41,433 nucleotides of DNA, from contig JBPCKC010000088.1 of assembly GCA_051004675.1 (NCBI GenBank), forward strand, positions 1 to 41,433, read 5' to 3'. Of the stretch, positions 32,543-39,938 are shown one piece after another (within the stretch, counting starts at the first letter, position 1; every line of letters starts with the position of its first letter). The stretch comes from JBDTSW01 sp051004675. Lineage in GTDB: Bacteria > Actinomycetota > Thermoleophilia > Solirubrobacterales > 70-9. The position numbers and the translations under genes are program-made. The notes under the pieces are model-generated. The model was not told where the DNA came from. It worked only from the letters and a program-made list of their open reading frames with translations, and ran no database searches.

Positions 32543-32575
32543 GCGAAAGGGCGGGCCCGAGGGCCCGCCCTTCGC
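32543..32575 (-). terminator. Strong hairpin after pilA
   Basis: GCGAA then AGGGCGGGCCC-GA-GGGCCCGCCCT, a 12-bp near-perfect GC stem, about 50 bp past the pilA stop. It probably terminates or attenuates most pilA transcripts, so that pilin is made in excess over the minor pilins. Confidence 0.8.
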
Positions 32576-32621
32576 ATTCCATTCCGCCACGTCAGCGGTG
32601 CGGATGAGTGTGACTAGTTGA

Positions 32622-33086
32622 TCAGTCCCACCGTCCGCCGCTCGGGCAGCCGTCCGAAGCCGCAACCGTGCAGGTGAGGCTGACGGTGCCGTTAGCAGCC
32701 CGGTTGATGCTGAACGTGTTCGGCGTGTTAGCCGAAGCGACCGTGACGGTGTACGTGTTCGCAGCGATGCCGCTGACGCTGAGCGCGTCACCGTTGCCGC
32801 TGTTGTCGCCGCCGTCCGCGTCGTTCAGCGTCTGCTCGATGGCGATCAGTGCGGCCGCGGTGCCGCCGGTGTAGGCACCGCCGTTGTCGGTGGCGTACGT
32901 CTCCATCGCCGTCTGAGCCGTCCGGACCAGCGTCTTGGCGTCCGCGTCACGAGCCTTGTCCCTCTGATTGAAGAACGACGGAATCGCGATCGCGGCCAGC
33001 AGGCCGAGGATCAGCATGACAACGAGCAGCTCGACCAGGGTGAAACCTGACTCGCTGCGACTCCTATCACGGAGCTTCTGGATCAT
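32622..33086 (-). CDS. pilA: Major type IV pilin (PilA-like)
   Basis: 154 residues. Leader (MIQKLRDRSRSESG) then the cleavage site G|FTLVELLVVMLILGLLAAIA with Glu at +5, the classical type IVa N-terminus. The globular part has an alpha-beta loop (KTLVRTAQTAMETYATDNGG), strands and two Cys near the C-terminus (CTVAASDGC) forming the D-region disulfide. Ribosome binding site AAGAAGGG seven bases before the ATG. Its 5' leader holds a c-di-GMP-I riboswitch. Most likely the main fibre subunit. Confidence 0.93.
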   Translation of the reverse strand: MIQKLRDRSRSESGFTLVELLVVMLILGLLAAIAIPSFFNQRDKARDADAKTLVRTAQTAMETYATDNGGAYTGGTAAALIAIEQTLNDADGGDNSGNGDALSVSGIAANTYTVTVASANTPNTFSINRAANGTVSLTCTVAASDGCPSGGRWD

Positions 33087-33155
33087 TTAGGAACCCTTCT
33101 TGGACCCTTGACTCGCCAGAGCCCCGAAGCCGTTCGGGAGTCGCAATGACCCCGG

Positions 33156-33234
33156 CGGTAGCTCGGCTGACTCCTTCTACTGGAGCCCCGTGGCTTTGCG
33201 TCCCCGCCTCGCGGCGGCTTTGCGTTTTTCACCG
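33156..33234 (-). promoter_or_regulatory. Cyclic di-GMP class I (GEMM-I) riboswitch aptamer
   Basis: In the pilA mRNA leader (minus strand). Read 5'-3' it contains CGGTGAAAAACGCAAAGCC, a CCGCC-GCGA-GGCGG hairpin with a GNRA tetraloop, the highly conserved GACGCAAAGCC, then CACGGGGCTCC, a seven-base loop, GGAG, and AGCCGAGCTACCG. CGGT and ACCG close the outer stem. All core elements of GEMM-I (GNRA loop, the GACGCAAAGCC joint, the AGCCGxGxUACCG end) are in order and at normal spacing. A following stem (GACTC...GAGTC with CCCGAA/TTCGGG inside) may be the expression platform; whether control is transcriptional or at initiation is not clear. It lies 70 bases before the pilA start. Confidence 0.88.
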
Positions 33235-33285
33235 AGGCAACTGGCCTTTCAGGGTTATCTATCGGCTCTGCCGAGCAGGGCTTTA

Positions 33286-33313
33286 GGAATATGTAGGGGG
33301 TACATACGTCCAA
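33286..33313 (-). promoter_or_regulatory. pilA promoter with overlapping palindrome
   Basis: TTGGAC (33313-33308), a 16-base spacer, TATTCC (33291-33286). The spacer carries the perfect inverted repeat TATGTA-CCCCC-TACATA (33306-33290), a candidate operator that would block or activate RNA polymerase directly. Transcription would start near 33278, so the riboswitch is within the leader. The -10 box is not optimal. Confidence 0.55.
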
Positions 33314-33392
33314 GCTGAGGGCTGGCCCCCAGACGGGGCCCGGGCAGCGTGGTGCCGGACAAGCGCCCCAGGCGCCTCGTAAGCTCATCTCC

Positions 33393-33797
33393 GTGGCGGC
33401 GCGGCGGCTTCTGATCGTGATGCTCATCCTGGTCGTCGCCTCGACCGTGGCCGCGGCGCTCGTGCCCCCGCCTCCCGATGACTCGGGCTCGAGCGTCAGC
33501 TCCACGTCGGCGCGGACGTCGGAGGTGCCGACCGGCGGCGAGCTGGTGCGCGCCACGCTGGATGCCGACGCCCGGGACGCCGAGATCGTTCGGGTCCCGC
33601 GGGGAGACCAGGTCGCGATCCTCGTCCGCTCCCGCCGCGCCGCGCAGATCGAGATCGAGAGGCTGGGACTGCTCGAGGACGTCCTGCCCCTCTCCCCCGC
33701 CCGTTTCGACGTGCTCGCCATTCGCCCGGGCCGCTTCGAGATCCGCCGGCTGAAGCCGCCCAAGCTCGTGGGCGTGCTCGAGGTGGGCGACGGCTGA
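33393..33797 (+). CDS. Small anchored protein, cupredoxin-like fold, no metal ligands
   Basis: 134 residues on the opposite strand to the pilus genes. GTG start. N-terminal helix (RRLLIVMLILVVASTVAAAL) as a signal/anchor, a Ser/Thr/Pro linker, then about 85 residues with strands in the pattern VPRGDQVAILVRSRRAAQIE and LSPARFDVLAIRPGRFEIRR, resembling small cupredoxin-like domains. No His or Cys is present, so no copper site. Ends seven bases before the pilC stop (convergent). The function is unknown; the position suggests an envelope role. Confidence 0.65.
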   Translation: MAARRLLIVMLILVVASTVAAALVPPPPDDSGSSVSSTSARTSEVPTGGELVRATLDADARDAEIVRVPRGDQVAILVRSRRAAQIEIERLGLLEDVLPLSPARFDVLAIRPGRFEIRRLKPPKLVGVLEVGDG

Positions 33798-33803
33798 GGC
33801 GCC

Positions 33804-35036
33804 CTAGCGGATCTTGTCGTAGAGCTCGAACATCGGCAGGTACATCGAGATCACGATGAACCCGACGATGCCGCCGACGACGCAGATCATGATCGGCTCG
33901 AGGATGGCGGTGAGCGCCTTGACCTTGGCGTCCACTTCGGCCTCGTAGAAGTCGGCGATCTTCTCCAGCATCGTCTCGAGCTGACCGGACTCCTCGCCCA
34001 CCGAGGTCATGTGGGTGACCATGGCGGGGAACACGCTGTGCTCCTGCATAGGCCCGGCGATCGTGCCACCTCGCATGACCGACGCGTAGACCTCCTCCAT
34101 CGCCTCCTCGACGACCGCGTTGCCGGCCGTCTGGCCGGAGATCGTGATCGCCTGGAGTATCGGCACGCCCGACGAGACGGTACCGGCGAAGGTGCGGGAC
34201 CAGCGCGCCAGCGCCACCTTCTGGACGATGTCTCCGATGCGCGGGATCCGCAGCTTGAAGCGATCCCACTGGTGGCGGCCGCGCTCGCTGCTCTTCCAGC
34301 GCACGAAGCCGTAGCTGCCGAGGCCCAGCCCCAGCAGGATGAAGTACCACGACCCGGTCACGGCATCGGACATCGCGACCGTGATCTGCGTCATCCACGG
34401 CAGCTCGGTGCCCGAACCCGGGTAGTCGGCCTCGAGCTCCTCGAAGATCCCCACGAAGACCGGGACGATCAGGCCGACGACCAGGGTCATGACCAGGATC
34501 GCGAGCACGATCACGACCGCCGGGTAGGTCATCGCCGACTTCACCTGGCGGCGCAGGGCGTCGAGCTTCTCGAGCTGGTGCGCAACCCGGTCGAGCGCCT
34601 CCTCCAGGCGGCCCGCGCCCTCTCCCGCGTTCACCATCGAGCGGTAGAGCGGGTCGAACACGCCGGGCTGGCGCTCCATCGCGCCCGCGACGGAGCTGCC
34701 CGCCTCCACGTCCTGGCGCACCCCGACGATCGCCTTCTTCAGCATCTCGTCCTCGGTCTGGTCCTCGAGCGTGTACAGCGATCGCAGCATCGGCATGCCC
34801 GACGAAATGAGGGTCGCGAACTGGCGGGAGAAAACCGAGAGGTTGCGCAGCTTGACGTTCTTGAAGCGCTGGAAGATCGACTCGAGCTTGAACGCCTCGC
34901 GCTGCTCGGAGACGTCGAGGACGATCAGCCCGCGCTGGCGCAGCTGCTCGGTGACCTGCGACTTCGAGGTCGCCTCCATCTCGCCGCGCGCGGGGACGCC
35001 GGCAACGTCGACTGCGCGGAAGGCGAAGCTGCCCAC
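33804..35036 (-). CDS. pilC: PilC/GspF-type inner-membrane platform protein
   Basis: 410 residues, polytopic. Two repeated GspF domains: about 70-190 (FSRQFATLISSGMPMLRSLY) and 270-390 (WSRTFAGTVSSGVPILQAIT), with membrane segments near 170-195, 225-245 and 375-400. PilC couples the PilB/PilT ATPases to pilin insertion. GTG start at 35036, nine bases after the pilT stop. Standard length. Confidence 0.95.
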   Translation of the reverse strand: MGSFAFRAVDVAGVPARGEMEATSKSQVTEQLRQRGLIVLDVSEQREAFKLESIFQRFKNVKLRNLSVFSRQFATLISSGMPMLRSLYTLEDQTEDEMLKKAIVGVRQDVEAGSSVAGAMERQPGVFDPLYRSMVNAGEGAGRLEEALDRVAHQLEKLDALRRQVKSAMTYPAVVIVLAILVMTLVVGLIVPVFVGIFEELEADYPGSGTELPWMTQITVAMSDAVTGSWYFILLGLGLGSYGFVRWKSSERGRHQWDRFKLRIPRIGDIVQKVALARWSRTFAGTVSSGVPILQAITISGQTAGNAVVEEAMEEVYASVMRGGTIAGPMQEHSVFPAMVTHMTSVGEESGQLETMLEKIADFYEAEVDAKVKALTAILEPIMICVVGGIVGFIVISMYLPMFELYDKIR

Positions 35037-35045
35037 GGCCTGCTC

Positions 35046-36188
35046 CTACGCGGGGGCGCCGACGGACGAGGGCGAGGCGCCTGGGCCTGTTGACGGGGAC
35101 ATGGCGCCGGGCGCGGCCGCATACGCCCCGCCGCCGGAGAGCAGGCGCCTGAGCTCCTCGGGCACGGAGGCCCGCTGCTCGGCGAGCGCTCGAGTGATCT
35201 TGCCCATCCGCACGAGCTGCACCAGGTGCGCGTCCATCGTTTGCATGCCGATCGACCCGGAGGTCTGAATCGCCGAGTAGATCTGGTGCGTCTTGCCCTC
35301 GCGGATGAGGTTCCGCACCGCCGGCGTGGGGATCAGCACCTCGGCGCCGACCACGCGGCTCGACCCGTCGGCCGTCGGCAGGAGCTGCTGGGTGACGATC
35401 CCCTGCAACGCGATCGAGAGCTGCATCCGAACCTGCTGCTGCTGGTGCGGGGGAAAGACGTCGATGATGCGGTCCACGGTCTGGGAAGTCGACTGCGTGT
35501 GCAGCGTGGCGAACACGAGGTGGCCCGTCTCGGCGGCCGTCAGCGCGGTGGAAATCGTCTCCAGGTCGCGCATCTCGCCGACGAGGATCACGTCCGGGTC
35601 CTCGCGGAGGGCCGACTTGAGCGCGCCCGCGAAGTCGATCGCGTCGGCGCCGATCTCGCGCTGGTTGACGATGCACTTCTTGTGGCCGTGGAGGAACTCG
35701 ATCGGGTCCTCGATCGTGAGGATGTGCTCCTCGCGCTCGGAGTTGATGAGGTCGATCATGGACGCCAGGCTGGTGGACTTGCCCGAGCCGGTGGGCCCCG
35801 TGACGAGCACGAAACCGCGCGGCTTGCGGCAGAAGTCCTCGAGCACGGAGGGCAGGCCCAGCGAGTCGAGCGAGTCGATCTGCTGGGGGATCAGGCGGAA
35901 CGCCGCCGAGATCGCCCCGCGCTGGAAGAAGCAGTTGACGCGGAAGCGGGCGACGTTCGGGATCGCGTAGGCGAAGTCGAGCTGCAGGTTGTTCTCGAAC
36001 TTCTTGCGCTGCGAGTCGTTCAGCAGCGAGTAGACGACCTCGCGGGTGTCCTGCGGGCTCAGCGGCGCGTAGTCGTCGATTGGGGTGATCCGTCCGCGCA
36101 CCCGGATGGCGGGAGGAAAACCCGGAGTCAGGTGCACATCGGAGGCCCTGACCTCGACCATCTTGGTGAGGACGGCGGCAAAGTCCAT
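35046..36188 (-). CDS. pilT: PilT, pilus retraction ATPase
   Basis: 380 residues from ATG 36188 (two codons longer if ATG 36194 is used). The ribosome binding site GAGGGGGG fits the inner ATG best. PilT features: SDVHLTPGFPPAIRVRG, Walker A GPTGSGKST (near 131), Asp box EHILTIEDPIEFLH, Walker B DPDVILVGEMRDLETI, and His box HLVFATLHTQSTSQTVDRI; then the C-terminal helices with AEVLIPTPAVRNLIREGK. It hydrolyses ATP to pull pilin subunits back. A Pro/Ala-rich tail of about 30 residues is extra. Short gap to pilC. Confidence 0.97.
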   Translation of the reverse strand: MDFAAVLTKMVEVRASDVHLTPGFPPAIRVRGRITPIDDYAPLSPQDTREVVYSLLNDSQRKKFENNLQLDFAYAIPNVARFRVNCFFQRGAISAAFRLIPQQIDSLDSLGLPSVLEDFCRKPRGFVLVTGPTGSGKSTSLASMIDLINSEREEHILTIEDPIEFLHGHKKCIVNQREIGADAIDFAGALKSALREDPDVILVGEMRDLETISTALTAAETGHLVFATLHTQSTSQTVDRIIDVFPPHQQQQVRMQLSIALQGIVTQQLLPTADGSSRVVGAEVLIPTPAVRNLIREGKTHQIYSAIQTSGSIGMQTMDAHLVQLVRMGKITRALAEQRASVPEELRRLLSGGGAYAAAPGAMSPSTGPGASPSSVGAPA

Positions 36189-36221
36189 GCTCATCCCCCC
36201 TCTAATCGTCCAGCCACGGCG

Positions 36222-36260
36222 CGGGCTTTAGCCCCCCGCGGACACGGGGGCGAAAGCCCG
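36222..36260. other. Hairpin between pilT and the AbiEi/DUF559 gene
   Basis: CGGGCTTT-A-GCCCCC, nine-base loop, GGGGGC-G-AAAGCCCG: 14 paired bases. It lies between two divergent starts, so it cannot be an ordinary 3' terminator of either. It could block read-through or act in the leader. Confidence 0.6.
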
Positions 36261-36282
36261 ACTTTCCACGCCTCCACCCCGT

Positions 36283-37218
36283 GTGGACGGCTCAGCGTGG
36301 TTTTTCGGGGCGCTTGCGCGTGCGGCCAAGCGCCGGCATGGTGCGGTCACGCGCGAGGAGTTACTGGCGCTCGGGCTCGCGCCGAAGGTAATCGAGGGGC
36401 TGATCAAGCGGGGCCTCCTGGCTCCGATTAGCCCTGGCGTCTACATCGTCGGGCTCGGCCCCCCGCCGTCACTCGCGAGGGAGGCCGCGGCGATCCTCGC
36501 GTGCCGGCCGCGGGCCCTGCTCAGCGGGCTCACCGCGGCCCGGCTCCTCGCAATCCCGGCGCCGGCCTGCGTCGACATCCACGTGACGGTGGTGGGACGA
36601 TGGCGGCGCTCCCTTCAGGGCGTTCAGGTGCGCAGGATCAACGCACTCGCGAGGGGAGAGCTTCGCCGGCATCAGGGCCTCCCCGTGACCTCTCCCTCAT
36701 TGACATTGCTGGACCTGGCAGGCGTCGTAAGCGAACGGGAGCTCGAGCGGGCCCTCAACGAGGCGAGGGTTCAAAGGCTGGTGAGGGAGGAGGAGCTGAG
36801 GACCACGATCGCCGCTCATCCTCGGCGCCGAGGCGCTCGCGCACTAGGCCGCGTGCTCGCGGCAGAGGGCGCCCCCGGGCTCACCCGTTCCGAGGCCGAG
36901 CGTCGCGCCCTGCGAGCCATGCGCAGACACGGCGTCGAGCCGGACGCGAGCGACTTCCCGGTCGGGCCGTACCGCGTCGACTTCTGGTTTGAGCGCGAAC
37001 GGATCGCCGTGGAGGTCGACGGATACCGCTACCACTCAACCCCCAAGCGGTTTCGCGACGACCGCCGCCGCACGGCCTACCTCGCCTCACGCGGAGTACA
37101 GGTATATCCGCTGACGTGGGATGACCTCGGCCCTGAGGCGGGGCGGGCAATGCAGCGGCTCGCGAACACCCTCGCGACCCGGCGACATGAACCCGAGAAA
37201 CCACGCGAACACCCCTGA
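36283..37218 (+). CDS. AbiEi-like / DUF559 fusion protein
   Basis: 311 residues. Residues 10-90 look like the N-terminal winged helix of AbiEi-type antitoxins (HGAVTREELLALGLAPKVIE, LLAPISPGVYIVG); the middle resembles the AbiEi C-domain (VTSPSLTLLDLAGVVSEREL). Residues 195-300 have the DUF559/Vsr-type endonuclease fold: DFPVGPYRVDFWFERERIAV followed by EVDGYRYH and the TYPLTWDD-like end (QVYPLTWDDLG), with Asp and Glu-x-Asp as possible metal ligands. Such fusions are very common in actinobacteria and have unknown function; a toxin partner (AbiEii) is not present. GTG start at 36283. It is inverted between pilB and pilT. Confidence 0.85.
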   Translation: MDGSAWFFGALARAAKRRHGAVTREELLALGLAPKVIEGLIKRGLLAPISPGVYIVGLGPPPSLAREAAAILACRPRALLSGLTAARLLAIPAPACVDIHVTVVGRWRRSLQGVQVRRINALARGELRRHQGLPVTSPSLTLLDLAGVVSERELERALNEARVQRLVREEELRTTIAAHPRRRGARALGRVLAAEGAPGLTRSEAERRALRAMRRHGVEPDASDFPVGPYRVDFWFERERIAVEVDGYRYHSTPKRFRDDRRRTAYLASRGVQVYPLTWDDLGPEAGRAMQRLANTLATRRHEPEKPREHP

Positions 37219-37239
37219 GGGGCGGGCGGGCGTGGTTTC
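37197..37239 (+). terminator. Nested hairpin at the end of the AbiEi/DUF559 gene
   Basis: GAAACCACGC (37197-37206) pairs with GCGTGGTTTC (37230-37239); inside is CCCC-TGA-GGGG (37212-37222). It lies across the stop codon at 37218. Could end transcription in both directions between this gene and pilB. Confidence 0.5.
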
Positions 37240-37273
37240 CAGGCCGGGAGGCAGGGCGCCCCGCGGACCCAGG

Positions 37274-39064
37274 TCAGGTCGAGACGCGCGCGACTTCCTC
37301 GATCGAGGTGACGCCGGTGCGGACCTTCTGCAGGCCGTCCTCGCGGAGCGTGAGCATGCCCTCCTCGCGGGCCGCGACGCCGATGTCGGCCTCGGAGGCG
37401 CCCGTGATCGTGAGCTCCTTGATCCGCTCGCTCATCCGCATCACGGAGAAGAGCCCGATCCGGCCTCGGTAGCCGGTGCGTTTGCAGCGCGTGCATCCGA
37501 CGGGCTCGTAGGCCTCCACGTCGGCCGCGACCCGGAAGCCGGCATCGGTGAGCGACTGCTCGGCGAGCACCGTGCGGCGCTTGCACGAGGCGCACAGCTT
37601 GCGCGCCAGCCGCTGGGCGACCACGCAGTCGATGGCCGAGGTCGTCAGGAAGTGCTCGATCCCCATCTTCTGCAGCCGCACGATCGCCCCCGGGGCGTCG
37701 TTCGTGTGGAGCGTGGAGAGCACCATGTGGCCGGTCAACGCGGCCTCGATCGCGATGCGTGCGGTCTCGCCGTCGCGGATCTCGCCGACCATGATCACGT
37801 CGGGGTCGGCACGCAGGATGGAGCGTAGGCCGGTCGCGAAGTCGAGGCCCGCCTTGCGGTTTACCTGTATCTGGGCGATCCCGTCCAGCCGGTACTCGAC
37901 CGGGTCCTCGATCGTGATGATCTTGCGCTCGACCGCGTTGATCTCCGTGAGCGCCGCGTAGAGGCTCGTCGACTTTCCCGAGCCGGTTGGCCCGGTGACG
38001 ATCACGGCGCCATGGGGCTTCGCGACCGACTCCTCGAAGCGCTCGCGCGGCATGCCGTCGAGCCCCAGCTCGTCGAGCGAGCGAAGGGCCTGCGCCTTGT
38101 CGAGGATGCGGATCGTGCAGCCCTCGCCGCGCTGGGTCGGCAGCGTCGTCACCCGCAGGTCGACCCGCCGGTCCTCCACGGTCACCGACACGCGCCCGTC
38201 CTGGGGCACCCGCTTCTCGGCGATGTCGAGGTCGCTCATGATCTTCACGCGCGAGACCACGCCCGAGACCATGCGCTTCGGCACCCGCGCGACCTCGTCG
38301 AGCACCCCGTCCACCCGGAAGCGGACGCGCATGTCGCTTTCCTCAGGCTCGAAGTGGATGTCCGACGCGCCCTCGGTGACCGCCTGGCCGAGGACCGAGT
38401 AGACGAGCTTGATCACGGGCGCGTCGTCCGCGGACTCGCGCAGGTCGGTGAGCTCGGCCGCGCCCTCGGCGTCCTCCTCCTCCTCGACCGCCTCCGAGAC
38501 GGCCCCGTCCAGGCGGTTGAGCCGGGTGATCAGGGCGTCCACGTCCTCGTCGGCGGCGACGGCCACATGGCAGTTCAGCCCGGTCATCATCTGGATGTCG
38601 TCCAGCGCCAGCACGTTCGCCGGGTCGCACATCGCGAGCACCAGCGTCTCGGTGTCGACGTAACCCACCGGGACCGCGCGGTAGCGCCGGGCGGCGCTCA
38701 CCGAGAGCAGGTTCGCCGCGCCCATGTCCACGTGGTAATGGCTCAGATCGATGTGGTCGAGGCCGTAGCGCTCGGCAATGGCACGGGCTAGCTGGTCGGA
38801 GGAGATCACCTTGGCCTCGACGAGTAGCGCCTCGGGCGAGCGGCCGGCGATGCGCGCCTCGTCGATGGCCTCCTCCACGCGCTCGCGGCTGGCGTAGCCC
38901 AGCTCGACGATCACGTCGGAGATGAACATGCCCGAGTGACCCCGCTTGACGGGAGGGGTGATGCCGGGGGTCTCCTGGGCGGGGCCGGTTTCGGTCGCCG
39001 CGGCCTCGGCGCTCCCCCCCGCGGGGACGGGCTTCAGGTATCCGGGTCGCTTCTCTCGGCTCAT
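37274..39064 (-). CDS. pilB: PilB/GspE pilus extension ATPase with MshEN-type domain
   Basis: 596 residues. N-terminal tail (1-45), then a MshEN/T2SS-E N-terminal domain (about 46-170: ISDVIVELGYASRERVEEAI, LVEAKVISSDQLARAIAERY); this fold binds c-di-GMP in some PilB/MshE proteins, though the binding motif here is degenerate. The ATPase domain has GASDIHFEPEES, Walker A GPTGSGKST (near 358), IITIEDPVEYRLDG, Walker B DPDVIMVGEIRDGETA, and the Zn tetra-cysteine (CASC ... CTRC, about 488-520). Drives pilus extension. ATG overlaps the aroE stop (ATGA). Confidence 0.96.
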   Translation of the reverse strand: MSREKRPGYLKPVPAGGSAEAAATETGPAQETPGITPPVKRGHSGMFISDVIVELGYASRERVEEAIDEARIAGRSPEALLVEAKVISSDQLARAIAERYGLDHIDLSHYHVDMGAANLLSVSAARRYRAVPVGYVDTETLVLAMCDPANVLALDDIQMMTGLNCHVAVAADEDVDALITRLNRLDGAVSEAVEEEEDAEGAAELTDLRESADDAPVIKLVYSVLGQAVTEGASDIHFEPEESDMRVRFRVDGVLDEVARVPKRMVSGVVSRVKIMSDLDIAEKRVPQDGRVSVTVEDRRVDLRVTTLPTQRGEGCTIRILDKAQALRSLDELGLDGMPRERFEESVAKPHGAVIVTGPTGSGKSTSLYAALTEINAVERKIITIEDPVEYRLDGIAQIQVNRKAGLDFATGLRSILRADPDVIMVGEIRDGETARIAIEAALTGHMVLSTLHTNDAPGAIVRLQKMGIEHFLTTSAIDCVVAQRLARKLCASCKRRTVLAEQSLTDAGFRVAADVEAYEPVGCTRCKRTGYRGRIGLFSVMRMSERIKELTITGASEADIGVAAREEGMLTLREDGLQKVRTGVTSIEEVARVST

Positions 39065-39918
39065 AGTGCGTGTGCCGCCCTTCGCATCGTCTCGATCGGC
39101 GGTTCCATTCCGGTCCAGATCCGAAGCGAGGCGGCTCCCTGATGAACGAGGACTTCGAGGCCGTCCACCACCTTCGCGCCGCGGGCTCTTGCCGCGGCTG
39201 CGAGGGGGGTCTCGGCGGCTCCGTAGACCAGATCCACCACTTCGTGCGTCGCCTTCAGGGCATCGGCACCTATGTGGAGCGCCTTGAGATCGGGTGGACC
39301 ACGATCGGGGTCAGCACCCAGATCGCCGCCGGGAGCGCTGTTTGCGGGCCCGAGGCCCACCGTGGTGGCGTTTACGAGCAGGTCGAATTCCTCGAGCGGG
39401 AGCTCCTCGCGACCGGCGAGCTCGAGGACGCCCGCGCCAAGCTCTCGAGCCAGGAGTCCCGCGCGCTCGGGCGTTCGGTTCCACACCGAGACATCGGCGC
39501 CCCCGTCCACGAGGGCCCAGACCGCCGCGCGGGCGGCGCCTCCGGCGCCCAGCACAAGCGCGCGCCTGCCGGCCGGCAAGGGGCCAAGCGCAGCGATGAT
39601 GCCCGTCGCGTCCGTGTTCTCCGCCGCGATGGCCCCGCCGGCGAACGTGAGCGTATTCGCGGCGCCGATGCTGGTCGCCGAGGGCGAGGCGCCGGTCGCC
39701 ACGGCCAGGGCGGCGACCTTGTGCGGCACGGTCACGTTCACGCCCGCGAAGCCCTGCCGGGGGAGCGCGCGCACGCGGCCGAGAAAGTCCTCCGGGGAGA
39801 CCTCGATCGCCTCGTAGCTCCATTCTCCGGCCAATCCAAGCTCCGCCAGGGCGGCGGTTTGCATGGCCGGCGAGCGCGAGTGCGCAACAGGCTGGCCGAC
39901 GACCGCAAGTTTGGGCAT
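39061..39918 (-). CDS. aroE: Shikimate dehydrogenase
   Basis: 285 residues. Reduces 3-dehydroshikimate with NADPH. N-terminal domain VVGQPVAHSRSPAMQTAAL (Ser pair for shikimate), GVNVTVPHKVAALAV (catalytic Lys), GAANTL, NTDATGI (catalytic Asp); NADP domain with GAGGAARAAVWALVDGGADV and NRTPERA; C-terminal LVHQGAASLRIWTGMEPP. Standard length. Starts with ATG 20 bp after the mltG stop and overlaps pilB by four bases, so pilB is read from the same transcript. Confidence 0.96.
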   Translation of the reverse strand: MPKLAVVGQPVAHSRSPAMQTAALAELGLAGEWSYEAIEVSPEDFLGRVRALPRQGFAGVNVTVPHKVAALAVATGASPSATSIGAANTLTFAGGAIAAENTDATGIIAALGPLPAGRRALVLGAGGAARAAVWALVDGGADVSVWNRTPERAGLLARELGAGVLELAGREELPLEEFDLLVNATTVGLGPANSAPGGDLGADPDRGPPDLKALHIGADALKATHEVVDLVYGAAETPLAAAARARGAKVVDGLEVLVHQGAASLRIWTGMEPPIETMRRAAHAL

Positions 39919-39938
39919 GAGCCGATGCTAGGGGGCGA

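Noticed and set aside
33496..35676. 726-codon minus-strand frame over pilC and pilT
   Set aside because: Arg/Ala/Gly-rich shadow; pilC and pilT explain the DNA.
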